Assembly (NCBI RefSeq): GCF_003946085.1
Contig: NZ_RHOB01000004.1
Location: 108,096 to 172,095 of the forward strand
DNA: 64,000 nucleotides
From: Levilactobacillus angrenensis
GTDB lineage: Bacteria; Bacillota; Bacilli; Lactobacillales; Lactobacillaceae
Direction of reading: 5' to 3'
Shown: positions 26,350 through 34,479 of the stretch, one piece after another
Numbering within the stretch: the first letter of the stretch is position 1
Layout: each line of letters starts with the position of its first letter
Made by a program: the position numbers and the translations under genes
The notes under the pieces: model-generated
Seen by the model: only the letters and a program-made list of their open reading frames with translations
What the model was told of the DNA's origin: nothing
Database searches by the model: none

Positions 26350-26978
26350 TATTGTTCACCTCGTTTTAAATGGTTACTGTTGCCAAAGTTATTGGCGTCA
26401 AGCCATTTTACCACTTGTTGGCGCGTTTGGGCAATCGTTCCCCCGTTATCAATCACTACCGTCGCTTGAGCGAGCTTCTTCGCTAGCGGCCATTGCCGAT
26501 CCATTCTGGCCTGGGCATCTGCTGCGGAAAGCCCGTCGCGCGCCATTAAGCGCTGCTTTTGCGTTGCCACATCGGTTGCCACGACCATGACGTGATCGAC
26601 CAAATGAATCAAGTAGCCCACTTCAAAAAAAGTTGGCGCGTCGATCATGACGACTGGTACCTGTTGGGCTTTAGCCGCCGCTAGTTCTCGGCGAATCTCG
26701 GCTTGAATCAGCGGTGTCGTGATAGCTTCTAACTTTTTTAACTCGGCCGGCTGGGTGAAGACCCACTGGCCCAATTTTTTCCGGTCCAATCCTTTGGCCG
26801 TCACAAAATCTGGCCCAAATGTTTGGCGAATCTGCTGTAGCCCCGGTGTGCCCACGGCGACTACCTTGCGGGCAATCACGTCGGCGTCGATCACGGGAAT
26901 ATCCGCCGCGCGTAACCAGGCGCTCACGGTTGATTTTCCCGTCGCAATGCCGCCAGTCAATCCCCAAATCTCAGTCAT
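26349..26978 (-). CDS. coaE: Dephospho-CoA kinase
   Basis: A 209-residue kinase doing the last step of coenzyme A synthesis, phosphorylating the 3'-OH of dephospho-CoA. The P-loop is [17 protein letters not shown] (6-22), DADVIAR follows near 35, and the CoA domain and lid region are [16 protein letters not shown] and [17 protein letters not shown]. It overlaps mutM by 8 bp and is one of the mutM-coaE-nrdR-dnaB-dnaI run. Confidence 0.96.
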   Translation of the reverse strand: MTEIWGLTGGIATGKSTVSAWLRAADIPVIDADVIARKVVAVGTPGLQQIRQTFGPDFVTAKGLDRKKLGQWVFTQPAELKKLEAITTPLIQAEIRRELAAAKAQQVPVVMIDAPTFFEVGYLIHLVDHVMVVATDVATQKQRLMARDGLSAADAQARMDRQWPLAKKLAQATVVIDNGGTIAQTRQQVVKWLDANNFGNSNHLKRGEQ

Positions 26979-27831
26979 CAGTCAAGGCCTCCAATGCTTC
27001 TAACGGTACCGGTTGGCAGTGCGGGCAATAGTGCGTGCCCCGTTGCGCGACCTTGATTTTGACAATCTCCGTGCCGCAACGTTCACAGGGTTCTCCCTCA
27101 CGCCCGTAAACGTGCAGGTGATTTTGGAACTGTCCCGCTTCACCAAAGGCCGTTGAAAAGGAATGCACGGTGGTCCCGTGACCCTTGATGGCCAGACCGA
27201 TTTCTGTGATGATACTTTGCCGCAACGTTTTTAATTGGGCGTCAGACAGCTCATCGGCCGGCGTTAACGGATTGATTTTGGACAGCCACAGGACCTCATC
27301 GGCATAAATATTGCCCAGCCCGGCAATTTTCGATTGGTCCAACAAGAAGGGCTTGACCACCTTATGGGACTTGTGAAAAATCTGTTGCATGTAGGCTAGC
27401 GTCAGGGTATCTGCGGTGGGTTCCGGCCCTAGTTTGCCTAATGATGGCAAAGCCGTCCCTTCCGTCCCAGTCGGCACCAGGCGCATGCGCCCAAACTTTC
27501 GGGTGTCCGTGTAGCGCAAGTCGCGCCCGTCCGTCAGGTGAAAGACCACGTGGGTGTGCTTGGTAATGGGACTGCCGGTCGGTTGAACGTCGTATTTGCC
27601 TTCCATTCGCAAATGCGAGACCATCGTCAGCTCGCCACTGAACCGAAACAACAGGTACTTGCCACGCCGGTCGATCCGGTCGATCTGCCGCCCAATCAAG
27701 TCCGCCGTAAAGACTTCGGCCTCCGGAGTGACCATTTTACGGTAATAGACGTCGACATGGTCAATCGTGGCGCCCTGTACCAAACGGGTCAAGCCCCGGC
27801 GAACCGTTTCAACTTCAGGTAATTCTGGCAT
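26971..27831 (-). CDS. mutM: Formamidopyrimidine-DNA glycosylase
   Basis: A 286-residue base-excision repair enzyme that removes 8-oxoguanine and nicks the DNA. The N-terminal Pro-2 nucleophile and Glu-3 are in MPELPEVETVRRGL. The helix-two-turn-helix is IAGLGNIYADEVLWLSKINP (about 170) and the C-terminal zinc finger has CERCG and CPHCQ. It follows polA with 21 bp between, so the two repair genes are probably cotranscribed. Confidence 0.96.
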   Translation of the reverse strand: MPELPEVETVRRGLTRLVQGATIDHVDVYYRKMVTPEAEVFTADLIGRQIDRIDRRGKYLLFRFSGELTMVSHLRMEGKYDVQPTGSPITKHTHVVFHLTDGRDLRYTDTRKFGRMRLVPTGTEGTALPSLGKLGPEPTADTLTLAYMQQIFHKSHKVVKPFLLDQSKIAGLGNIYADEVLWLSKINPLTPADELSDAQLKTLRQSIITEIGLAIKGHGTTVHSFSTAFGEAGQFQNHLHVYGREGEPCERCGTEIVKIKVAQRGTHYCPHCQPVPLEALEALTDD

Positions 27832-27852
27832 CGCTTATCGTCTCCCTTACCG

Positions 27853-30513
27853 CTATTTCGCGTCGTACCAGGTTGGGCCGTAATGGCTTTCCACCTTCAA
27901 CGGAATCTCCAGCTTGACGGCTGAATCCATCACGCTTGGCACCAATTTGGCCAACGTTTCGATCTCTTCGGCTGGCGCCTCAAAGATCAATTCATCATGG
28001 ACCTGGAGTAGCATGGTGGCCTGCAAGTCCTTGATAGCATCTTCCATCTGAATCATAGCAATCTTAATTATGTCTGCGGCACTCCCTTGAATCGGCGTGT
28101 TCATGGCCGTGCGTTCGGCAAATGACCGCTGATTGAAATTACGCGAGTTGATGTCCGGTAAATACCGCCGCCGGTGCGCAATCGTCTCCACAAAGCCTTG
28201 TTCCTTGGCCTGTTGGACCATCCGATCCATGTAGGCCTTAACTCCGGGATATTCTTCAAAGTAAGTGTCGATGAAAGCCTTGGCTTGCTTACGGGTGATC
28301 CCGATGTTTTGTGACAAGCCAAAGTCACTGATACCGTAAACGATACCGAAGTTGACCGCCTTGGCCTGGCGCCGAATGTTTGGCGTGACCTCTTCATCTG
28401 GCCCCATCTTGAAGATTCGCCGGGCCGTGGCCGCGTGGATATCTTCGCCCTCGCGGAAGGCCGCTTGCATGTTGGCGTCGTGACTCATGTGGGCCAACAC
28501 CCGCAGTTCAATTTGTGAGTAGTCAGACGAGAAGATCTGCCACCCCGGATGCCGGGGTACAAAGGCCTTACGAATGGCCCGGCCTTCTTCGTTACGCACT
28601 GGGATGTTTTGCAAGTTCGGGTCGACCGATGACAGCCGCCCCGTCTGCGTTAACGTCTGTAGGTAGCGGGTGTGTACCTTGTGGTCGTCGGGATGGATGA
28701 CCTTCAATAACCCTTCGACATAGGTCGACTGAATCTTAGCAATCTTGCGGTATTTCAAAATATTTTCGGCAATCGGGGCTTCTGCCGCTAACTTTTCGAG
28801 GACCCCGACAGCCGTGGAGTAACCGGTCTTGGTCTTCTTGATGACTGGCAAGCCCATCTTTTCAAACAAAATGTGCCCCAACTGCTTCGGCGAGCCGATG
28901 TTAAATTCCTCGCCCGCTTCGTTGTAGATGGTCTGTTCAATTTCCGCCAGTTGTTCGGTAAATTTACTCCCCATGGCTTCGAGTTCGCTGGCTTCCACGG
29001 TGATTCCCGCGATTTCCATCCGTGCCAGCACGAAGGCCATTGGCAGTTCAATCTCGCGGTAGAGTTGTGTCTGTTCGTTGTCGGCCAGTTCTTTGAACAA
29101 CTGTGACCGTAATTGTTCGATAGCCCGTGCTTTACGCGCCAAATGTGAGAAGAAGTCTACGTCGTCAGCCGGAATGGCTTCCTTGGCGCCCTTGCCATAA
29201 ACATCTTCGTCGGTAGCCACTTGATGATAGCCGTGTTCCATGGCGACCCGTCCCAAGTCATTGCTATTGTCATAGGTGTTCAACAGATATGAGACGATCA
29301 ACAGGTCACAGTCTACCCCCGCTAGCGTGATGCCTAAGCGATTCAAAGCCACATAGGTCCGTTTAGCGTCAAAGACCTGTTTGGCCACGTCAGCGGACTC
29401 TAGCAGCCCTTTTAAAGGTGCCTGTTGTAAGAGGCTAGCATCGCGGCTGACCCACCAGTGATCCTCGTGACCAATCACAAAGCCGTCAAAGTCGGCCAGA
29501 TGATAGTTGTCTCCCAACATTTCCAGGTAAAATTCACAGCCATCGGTGAAGGTTGGCAATGTTTTGAGGTTGTCGGCCTTCAGAACTGTAAAGTCGATAT
29601 CCTTTAAGCCAGGCGTAGCCGTTGGTGCTTCACCGTCAATACTCATTTTGCTCAGAAATTGGTTAAAGTTCATCCGTTGGTAGAATTCCACCAATTTTTC
29701 TGGGTCATCGCCTTGATACGTCAGGTCATTGACCTGCTTAGTCACCGGCGCGTCCCGCAAAATCGTGGCCAATTTCTTCGACAATAAGGCCTCGTCATGG
29801 TCGGCCACCAAGTGTTCCTTGAGCTTCTTAGCGGTAATCTCATCAATATGATCATAGAGATTTTCAATACTGCCGTACTTGCCGATCAGGTCGACGGCCC
29901 GCTTAGGCCCCACCCCGGTGACACCCGGATAGTTATCCGAGTTATCGCCTTGGAGGCCCTTGATATCAATGATCTGGTTCGGAGTAACACCCATCTTCTC
30001 TTTCACGTAGGCCGGCGTATAGTGCTCAATGTCCGTGACCCCGCGCTTGGAAATGGAAACTGTAGTGTGGTCGTCGGCCAGCTGCGTCAGATCCCGGTCC
30101 CCCGTAACGATAGTCGTCGTAAAGCCGTTTTCCTCGGCCTGCTTCGCCAAGGTCCCGATAATGTCATCGGCCTCATAGTTGGGAAGTTCATAGGTCTGAA
30201 TGCCGCGAGCCGCTAAGAGTTCCTTCACATAGGGAAATTGTTCCGACAATTCTGGCGCCGTCTTGGCCCGGCCGCCCTTGTAATCGTCATACATTTTCGT
30301 CCGAAACGTGGTTTTACCCGCATCAAAGGCCACCAAGGCATGCGTTGGCTTTACCTTGTCCAACATGATTTCTAGCATCGTGTTGAAGCCGTAAATGGCG
30401 TTCGTATGCAGCCCTTCGCTGTTGGTAAACTTACCCAACGCCGTGTACAGTGCGAAGAAGGCCTTAAACGTGACACTGTTTCCGTCAATCAATAATAATC
30501 GTTTTTCCGCCAT
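27853..30513 (-). CDS. polA: DNA polymerase I
   Basis: An 886-residue repair and Okazaki-processing polymerase. The 5' nuclease domain (1-300) has LLLIDGNSVTFKAFFA, YEADDIIGTLA and IDIKGLQGDNSDN. The middle exonuclease-like domain lacks the DxE metal residues, so proofreading is probably absent, as in other Firmicutes. The polymerase domain has motif A SSDYSQIELRVLAHMS, motif B RRQAKAVNFGIVYGIS and motif C LQVHDELIFEAP. I choose ATG 30513 (MAEKRLLLIDG), preceded by AAAGGAG, over the upstream frame start. Confidence 0.96.
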   Translation of the reverse strand: MAEKRLLLIDGNSVTFKAFFALYTALGKFTNSEGLHTNAIYGFNTMLEIMLDKVKPTHALVAFDAGKTTFRTKMYDDYKGGRAKTAPELSEQFPYVKELLAARGIQTYELPNYEADDIIGTLAKQAEENGFTTTIVTGDRDLTQLADDHTTVSISKRGVTDIEHYTPAYVKEKMGVTPNQIIDIKGLQGDNSDNYPGVTGVGPKRAVDLIGKYGSIENLYDHIDEITAKKLKEHLVADHDEALLSKKLATILRDAPVTKQVNDLTYQGDDPEKLVEFYQRMNFNQFLSKMSIDGEAPTATPGLKDIDFTVLKADNLKTLPTFTDGCEFYLEMLGDNYHLADFDGFVIGHEDHWWVSRDASLLQQAPLKGLLESADVAKQVFDAKRTYVALNRLGITLAGVDCDLLIVSYLLNTYDNSNDLGRVAMEHGYHQVATDEDVYGKGAKEAIPADDVDFFSHLARKARAIEQLRSQLFKELADNEQTQLYREIELPMAFVLARMEIAGITVEASELEAMGSKFTEQLAEIEQTIYNEAGEEFNIGSPKQLGHILFEKMGLPVIKKTKTGYSTAVGVLEKLAAEAPIAENILKYRKIAKIQSTYVEGLLKVIHPDDHKVHTRYLQTLTQTGRLSSVDPNLQNIPVRNEEGRAIRKAFVPRHPGWQIFSSDYSQIELRVLAHMSHDANMQAAFREGEDIHAATARRIFKMGPDEEVTPNIRRQAKAVNFGIVYGISDFGLSQNIGITRKQAKAFIDTYFEEYPGVKAYMDRMVQQAKEQGFVETIAHRRRYLPDINSRNFNQRSFAERTAMNTPIQGSAADIIKIAMIQMEDAIKDLQATMLLQVHDELIFEAPAEEIETLAKLVPSVMDSAVKLEIPLKVESHYGPTWYDAK

Positions 30514-30658
30514 GTTACGCTCCTTTCGAGCCACGGTCTGCCGCGCTCGAGTATTCTAAGTCTATTTTACCAAAAAACCAGGTAAACCCGAAAAGAAATC
30601 TCTGAAAACCACTAGACAGTCTATGCCAACGCCGCATTTGGCAAAAAATAGTCAACAA

Positions 30659-31105
30659 CTGAAGGTTGAAAGATGAAAATCAGCTAGAACCATTGTCACC
30701 ACGCGACTCATGGCGTAAGAATTAGTCGTTTACAGCTTCGTAGTTTGAGCTGGCCGCCTACCGTCCGCCAACTATGGGTTGGAACGCGGTGGGCGGACCG
30801 GTCGAGCCAAAGAGCGGTCGCGGTTAATTTAGCAACTAGTCTTTGACTAACACAGTGTCGTTGGTAAGCACCAACCCGCCGGAGGCAGCCAGAGATGTAG
30901 CCAGCTGTGTCGACGGTGTTGGCTGAGGTTTTTTCTCAGCCTACACCGTGGGGCGACTTTGGAGACTCGCGGACTTTGCGAGGCTTCAAAGCGAACTGGA
31001 AACCTGCTCTTTGGCTGGAAGTGTCCCCCATAGCAGGCGGGATCTCTGGCTGACGCAGGCTCCGGGTTTCACTAAGTTTAGTGGACAGAACACTGTCGTT
31101 CTGAC
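30659..31105 (+). repeat. Structured repeat family, copy B (right end lost)
   Basis: It begins with the terminal repeat CTGAAGGTTGAAAG (30659-30672) and follows the full copy through GCCGCCTACCGTCCGCCAAC. Most of the first hairpin domain is deleted. It keeps the second domain, closed by CAGCCAGAGAT (30886-30896) and ATCTCTGGCTG (31042-31052), with the inner stem CGGTGT/ACACCG perfect here. Similarity ends near CACTGTCGTTCT, with no right terminal repeat. It lies between polA and the BI-1 gene. Confidence 0.82.
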
Positions 31106-31135
31106 TAACTGTTTTACTCCTGCTTTCGTTGACAC

Positions 31136-31168
31136 AAAAAGCCCGGGCACGTTCGTCCCAGGCTTTCC
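31136..31168 (-). terminator. Rho-independent terminator after the BI-1 gene
   Basis: Minus-strand stem AAAGCCTGGG / CCCGGGCTTT with a 9-nt loop and a U run, 12 bp after the stop. Confidence 0.9.
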
Positions 31169-31179
31169 TTGGAGAATCA

Positions 31180-31884
31180 TTAGTCGTTGTTGCTACCAAA
31201 GATTCCGAAAATTTGTAAGAGTTGTAAGAATAAGTTGACGAAGTCCAGGTACAGTTGCAATGCCCCGTTAACGGCTAACCCAGTCGTGGAGACCTGATCC
31301 CCGTATTGCAGGTACATCTTCTGCATCCGTTGCGTATCCCAAGCTGTCAAGGCCGAGAAGATAATCACGGCGGCAAAGGATAAGACCAACGAAGCCAGTG
31401 GCATCCGTAAGAACATGTTAACGACCATGGCGACTAATAACCCAATCAAGGCCCCAGTCGCTTGAGTCCCCAGCTTGGTCAAGTCCTTCTTGGTGAAGGC
31501 CCCGATACCAGCCATCGTTACGAAGACCGCCGCACTAGAAACAAAGGCTGCCGCCATCGTATTGAGCGAGAAGACCATCGCATAAGTCGACACGACTCCC
31601 CCGGTGATCACCGCGTAAACAAACAACCCGACTAACGCGACGGCTGGTCGTTTCATCGATTGTCCACTAATGACGAACGGTAAAATAAACCAGACGATAA
31701 GTGGCACCCAAAGACCGGCACCGTGCAGGCCCTGTGCTTGACTCGCCATTGGAATCATCAAGTACGCCGTCACTGCAGAGACCAACACGGCCGCAGCCAT
31801 CCAGCCAAACATTTTAGTCATGAAGCTGTTGAGGCCGACCTCAGTGTTTACTGTCGTCCGGGGTTGCTGATCATAGTTGTTCAT
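31180..31884 (-). CDS. Bax inhibitor-1/YccA family membrane protein
   Basis: A 234-residue polytopic membrane protein with seven hydrophobic segments. The N-terminal start TTVNTEVGLNSFMTKMF, the LTAWDTQRMQKMY motif near 190 and the LQLYLDFVNLFLQLLQIFG end are diagnostic of the BI-1 (UPF0005) family. The family forms pH-dependent calcium leak channels (BsYetJ); the role in lactobacilli is unknown. AAGGAGCG precedes the ATG. Confidence 0.93.
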   Translation of the reverse strand: MNNYDQQPRTTVNTEVGLNSFMTKMFGWMAAAVLVSAVTAYLMIPMASQAQGLHGAGLWVPLIVWFILPFVISGQSMKRPAVALVGLFVYAVITGGVVSTYAMVFSLNTMAAAFVSSAAVFVTMAGIGAFTKKDLTKLGTQATGALIGLLVAMVVNMFLRMPLASLVLSFAAVIIFSALTAWDTQRMQKMYLQYGDQVSTTGLAVNGALQLYLDFVNLFLQLLQIFGIFGSNND

Positions 31885-32025
31885 TGAAACGCTCCTTCTT
31901 TTTCAAATCATTTCCTGCCTTAGCCACCACACTTGATAAGCCAGCCACAGGGTTATTAGAGTATATTTTACCAAATCTAATAGTAAACACAAGTATTGTG
32001 TTCAGAAATGAAAAGAAAACGCCCC

Positions 32026-32763
32026 TTACTTAGTCGCTGACTGACCGGCACCACCCTCGTTATCGGCCTCGCCACTGGCCCAAACTTTATTGGCATAAAC
32101 CGCATTAAACAACAGGGCAATCTGCAAGGCCACTTGCGATAGGTTGGCTCCTAGCGTCCCGACATTCGTGGCGCCAGTGAGAATCTGGAAGGTCAAAATA
32201 CTCCAGTACAACACATTGACCACGTTGACCACGATCCACAGCGACCAATTTTCCTTGAACTTCAAGATGTAGAGCAGTTGTGCAATCAAACTCACCACGA
32301 AATTGACGGAATCAAAATAAGGCAGTTGTCCGTGCAACAGTGACAGGACTAACCAGCCAGCCGCCCAAGCGATAAAGGCCGCCGCGAAAATCCAATTACG
32401 TGTGGTCTTCTTAAAGGACCGAGTCGCCTCGTCATGGCCCCACATGTACCAGCCGATGGGTTGTGAAATAACATAAATAATATCCATTGCAAAAGACCCA
32501 TAAGCGTGGCTGATCCAAGCGACGTAGGTCATGGCGACACATTGAATGAACCCAAAAATAAAGGAAATCTTCCGCCCCTTCATCCCATAGACCAGACATA
32601 AGACACCGCCAACCCCTGAAACCATCCCGATGACACTGTCAGGCACAATCACGTAGACCACGACCTGCAGCAAAATTAAAATCGAAACGTAAATCACTTC
32701 AAACTTCTTCCAATTGGTAAACAACTGGTTGTACCACCAATTGTGTTGTGTTCCAACTTCCAC
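32026..32763 (-). CDS. pnuC: Nicotinamide riboside transporter PnuC
   Basis: A 245-residue membrane protein with about seven TM segments. PnuC imports nicotinamide riboside by facilitated diffusion for NAD salvage. Recognisable segments: SVIGMVSGVGGVLCLVYGMKG, QPIGWYMWG near 140 (typically QPIGxxxW) and WIVVNVVNVLYW near 205, the substrate-binding region. I choose GTG 32763, 9 nt after GGGGAG; GTG 32769 is only 3 nt from it. The gene is alone. I saw no NiaR or NrtR site. Confidence 0.92.
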   Translation of the reverse strand: MEVGTQHNWWYNQLFTNWKKFEVIYVSILILLQVVVYVIVPDSVIGMVSGVGGVLCLVYGMKGRKISFIFGFIQCVAMTYVAWISHAYGSFAMDIIYVISQPIGWYMWGHDEATRSFKKTTRNWIFAAAFIAWAAGWLVLSLLHGQLPYFDSVNFVVSLIAQLLYILKFKENWSLWIVVNVVNVLYWSILTFQILTGATNVGTLGANLSQVALQIALLFNAVYANKVWASGEADNEGGAGQSATK

Positions 32764-32962
32764 TAGCACTCGCTCCCCTGAAAAAATTAAAGGACCAGTC
32801 GCGTCCTTAATTTACTAGAATACAGGTTCTCAATAAAAGTGCAACTCATTTCTAACGAATGCATTAAGCAGGTTAAAAGCCTATTGTAACAGTGATTCTA
32901 GCAGGTATCATTTTTAACAAATAGCCGTTTACCCTATCAGAGGTACGGACCAATTTTGACGA

Positions 32963-33003
32963 CAAAAAAGACGCTGATCAGCGCAATTTCACCAACCAGC
33001 GTC
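32963..33003 (-). terminator. Rho-independent terminator after murC
   Basis: Minus-strand GGACGCTG / CAGCGTC stem with loop and six U, 8 bp after the stop. Confidence 0.85.
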
Positions 33004-33010
33004 CATAAAT

Positions 33011-34342
33011 TTAGTTATTTTTCAGTGATAAATGACTTAATAATTCTTCGTAAGACCGTTCGTACTTTTGCACGTCACCGGCACCCATGAAGACGACAAC
33101 CGCGTCATGAAAATCTAATAATGGGGACATGTTGTCAACAGTCAAAATGTCGCCACCCTTAGCAATTTTAGCTGCTAAGTCCTTACTGGAGACCGCACCG
33201 GCAGTTTCCCGCGCAGAGCTGAAGATGTTGGTCAAGAAGACTTGATCAGCCAGGTTCAAGCTCTTGGCGAAGTCGTCCATCAGCGCAATCGTCCGGCTAA
33301 AGGTATGGGGCTGGAAGACCGCAATGATCTCTTTGTCCGGGTACTTTTGCCGAGCAGCATCCAACGTTGCTTTGATTTCAGATGGATGGTGTGCGTAGTC
33401 GTCAATGATAGTCATGTCAGCGACTTTACGTTCCGTGAACCGCCGCTTGACCCCTTTGAAGTCCGCCAATTCACGCTTGATTTCATCCATGTTGACCTTT
33501 TCAAAGTAAGAAACAGCAATGACTGCCAGGCTGTTCAAGACGTTGTGTTCACCGTACAGGTGGATTTCAAAATTGCCTAAGAATTCGTCGCCATGGTAGA
33601 CGTCAAAGTTAGAGCCCGTCGTTGAGCGCTTGATGTTCTTCGCCTGGAAGTCGTCGCGGTCCTTGGTACCGTAGTAGTAGACTGGCACGTCCGTCTTGAG
33701 CTTCCGCAGCTCAGGGTCATCCCCCCAAGCAAAGATACCCTTCTTGACCTGGTTAGCCCACGTTTCAAAGGCGCTGTAAACGTCATCGATGCCCGTGTAA
33801 TAGTCCGGGTGGTCAAAGTCGATGTTGGTCATGATGGCATAGTCCGGTTTAGTGGCCAGGAAGTGACGGCGGTATTCGTCGGCTTCGTAGACGAAGAAGC
33901 GCGCGTTAGGCGTACCTTTCCCAGTCCCATCACCAATCAAGTAAGACGTTGGCGCTACCCCACTTAACACGTGAGACAACAATCCGGTCGTACTGGTCTT
34001 ACCGTGAGCACCAGCCACCCCAATACTCGTGTACCCTTCGATCAGGTGACCTAAGAATTCATGGTAACGGTAAACGGGCAGACCCATTTCCCGGGCCTTC
34101 TTGATTTCTGGATGATCATCCGTAAAGGAGTTCCCCGCGATGACCGTCAAGCCTTCGTGAATGTTTGCTTCATCAAAGGCCATGACGTCGATTCCGGCTT
34201 TTTCCAGTCCCCGTTGTGTGAACGTGTACTGGGTGATATCTGAACCTTGAACCTTAAAACCCTTATCGTGCAAAATCAGGGCCAGGGCACTCATCCCTGA
34301 TCCTTTAATTCCAACAAAGTGGTAAACCGTTGCGTTATCCAT
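33011..34342 (-). CDS. murC: UDP-N-acetylmuramate-L-alanine ligase
   Basis: A 443-residue Mur ligase adding L-Ala, the first residue of the peptidoglycan stem peptide. Rossmann-like UDP-binding start [16 protein letters not shown] (9-24), ATP-binding [17 protein letters not shown] (about 108), the substrate region [12 protein letters not shown], and C-terminal [18 protein letters not shown]. It follows sftA as in B. subtilis. GAGGATC precedes the ATG. Confidence 0.97.
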   Translation of the reverse strand: MDNATVYHFVGIKGSGMSALALILHDKGFKVQGSDITQYTFTQRGLEKAGIDVMAFDEANIHEGLTVIAGNSFTDDHPEIKKAREMGLPVYRYHEFLGHLIEGYTSIGVAGAHGKTSTTGLLSHVLSGVAPTSYLIGDGTGKGTPNARFFVYEADEYRRHFLATKPDYAIMTNIDFDHPDYYTGIDDVYSAFETWANQVKKGIFAWGDDPELRKLKTDVPVYYYGTKDRDDFQAKNIKRSTTGSNFDVYHGDEFLGNFEIHLYGEHNVLNSLAVIAVSYFEKVNMDEIKRELADFKGVKRRFTERKVADMTIIDDYAHHPSEIKATLDAARQKYPDKEIIAVFQPHTFSRTIALMDDFAKSLNLADQVFLTNIFSSARETAGAVSSKDLAAKIAKGGDILTVDNMSPLLDFHDAVVVFMGAGDVQKYERSYEELLSHLSLKNN

Positions 34343-34479
34343 TAAATGATCCTCTTTTCTACTCTTTCGGTCAGGCCACTACTCCCCCAAACCGTCTGAG
34401 TGACTCTTTCCTTATTCTAGCATATCCCCCACCCGCTTAAAAGAAATCACGGGGAGAAAGGCAGTGAGGCCTCCTCAAC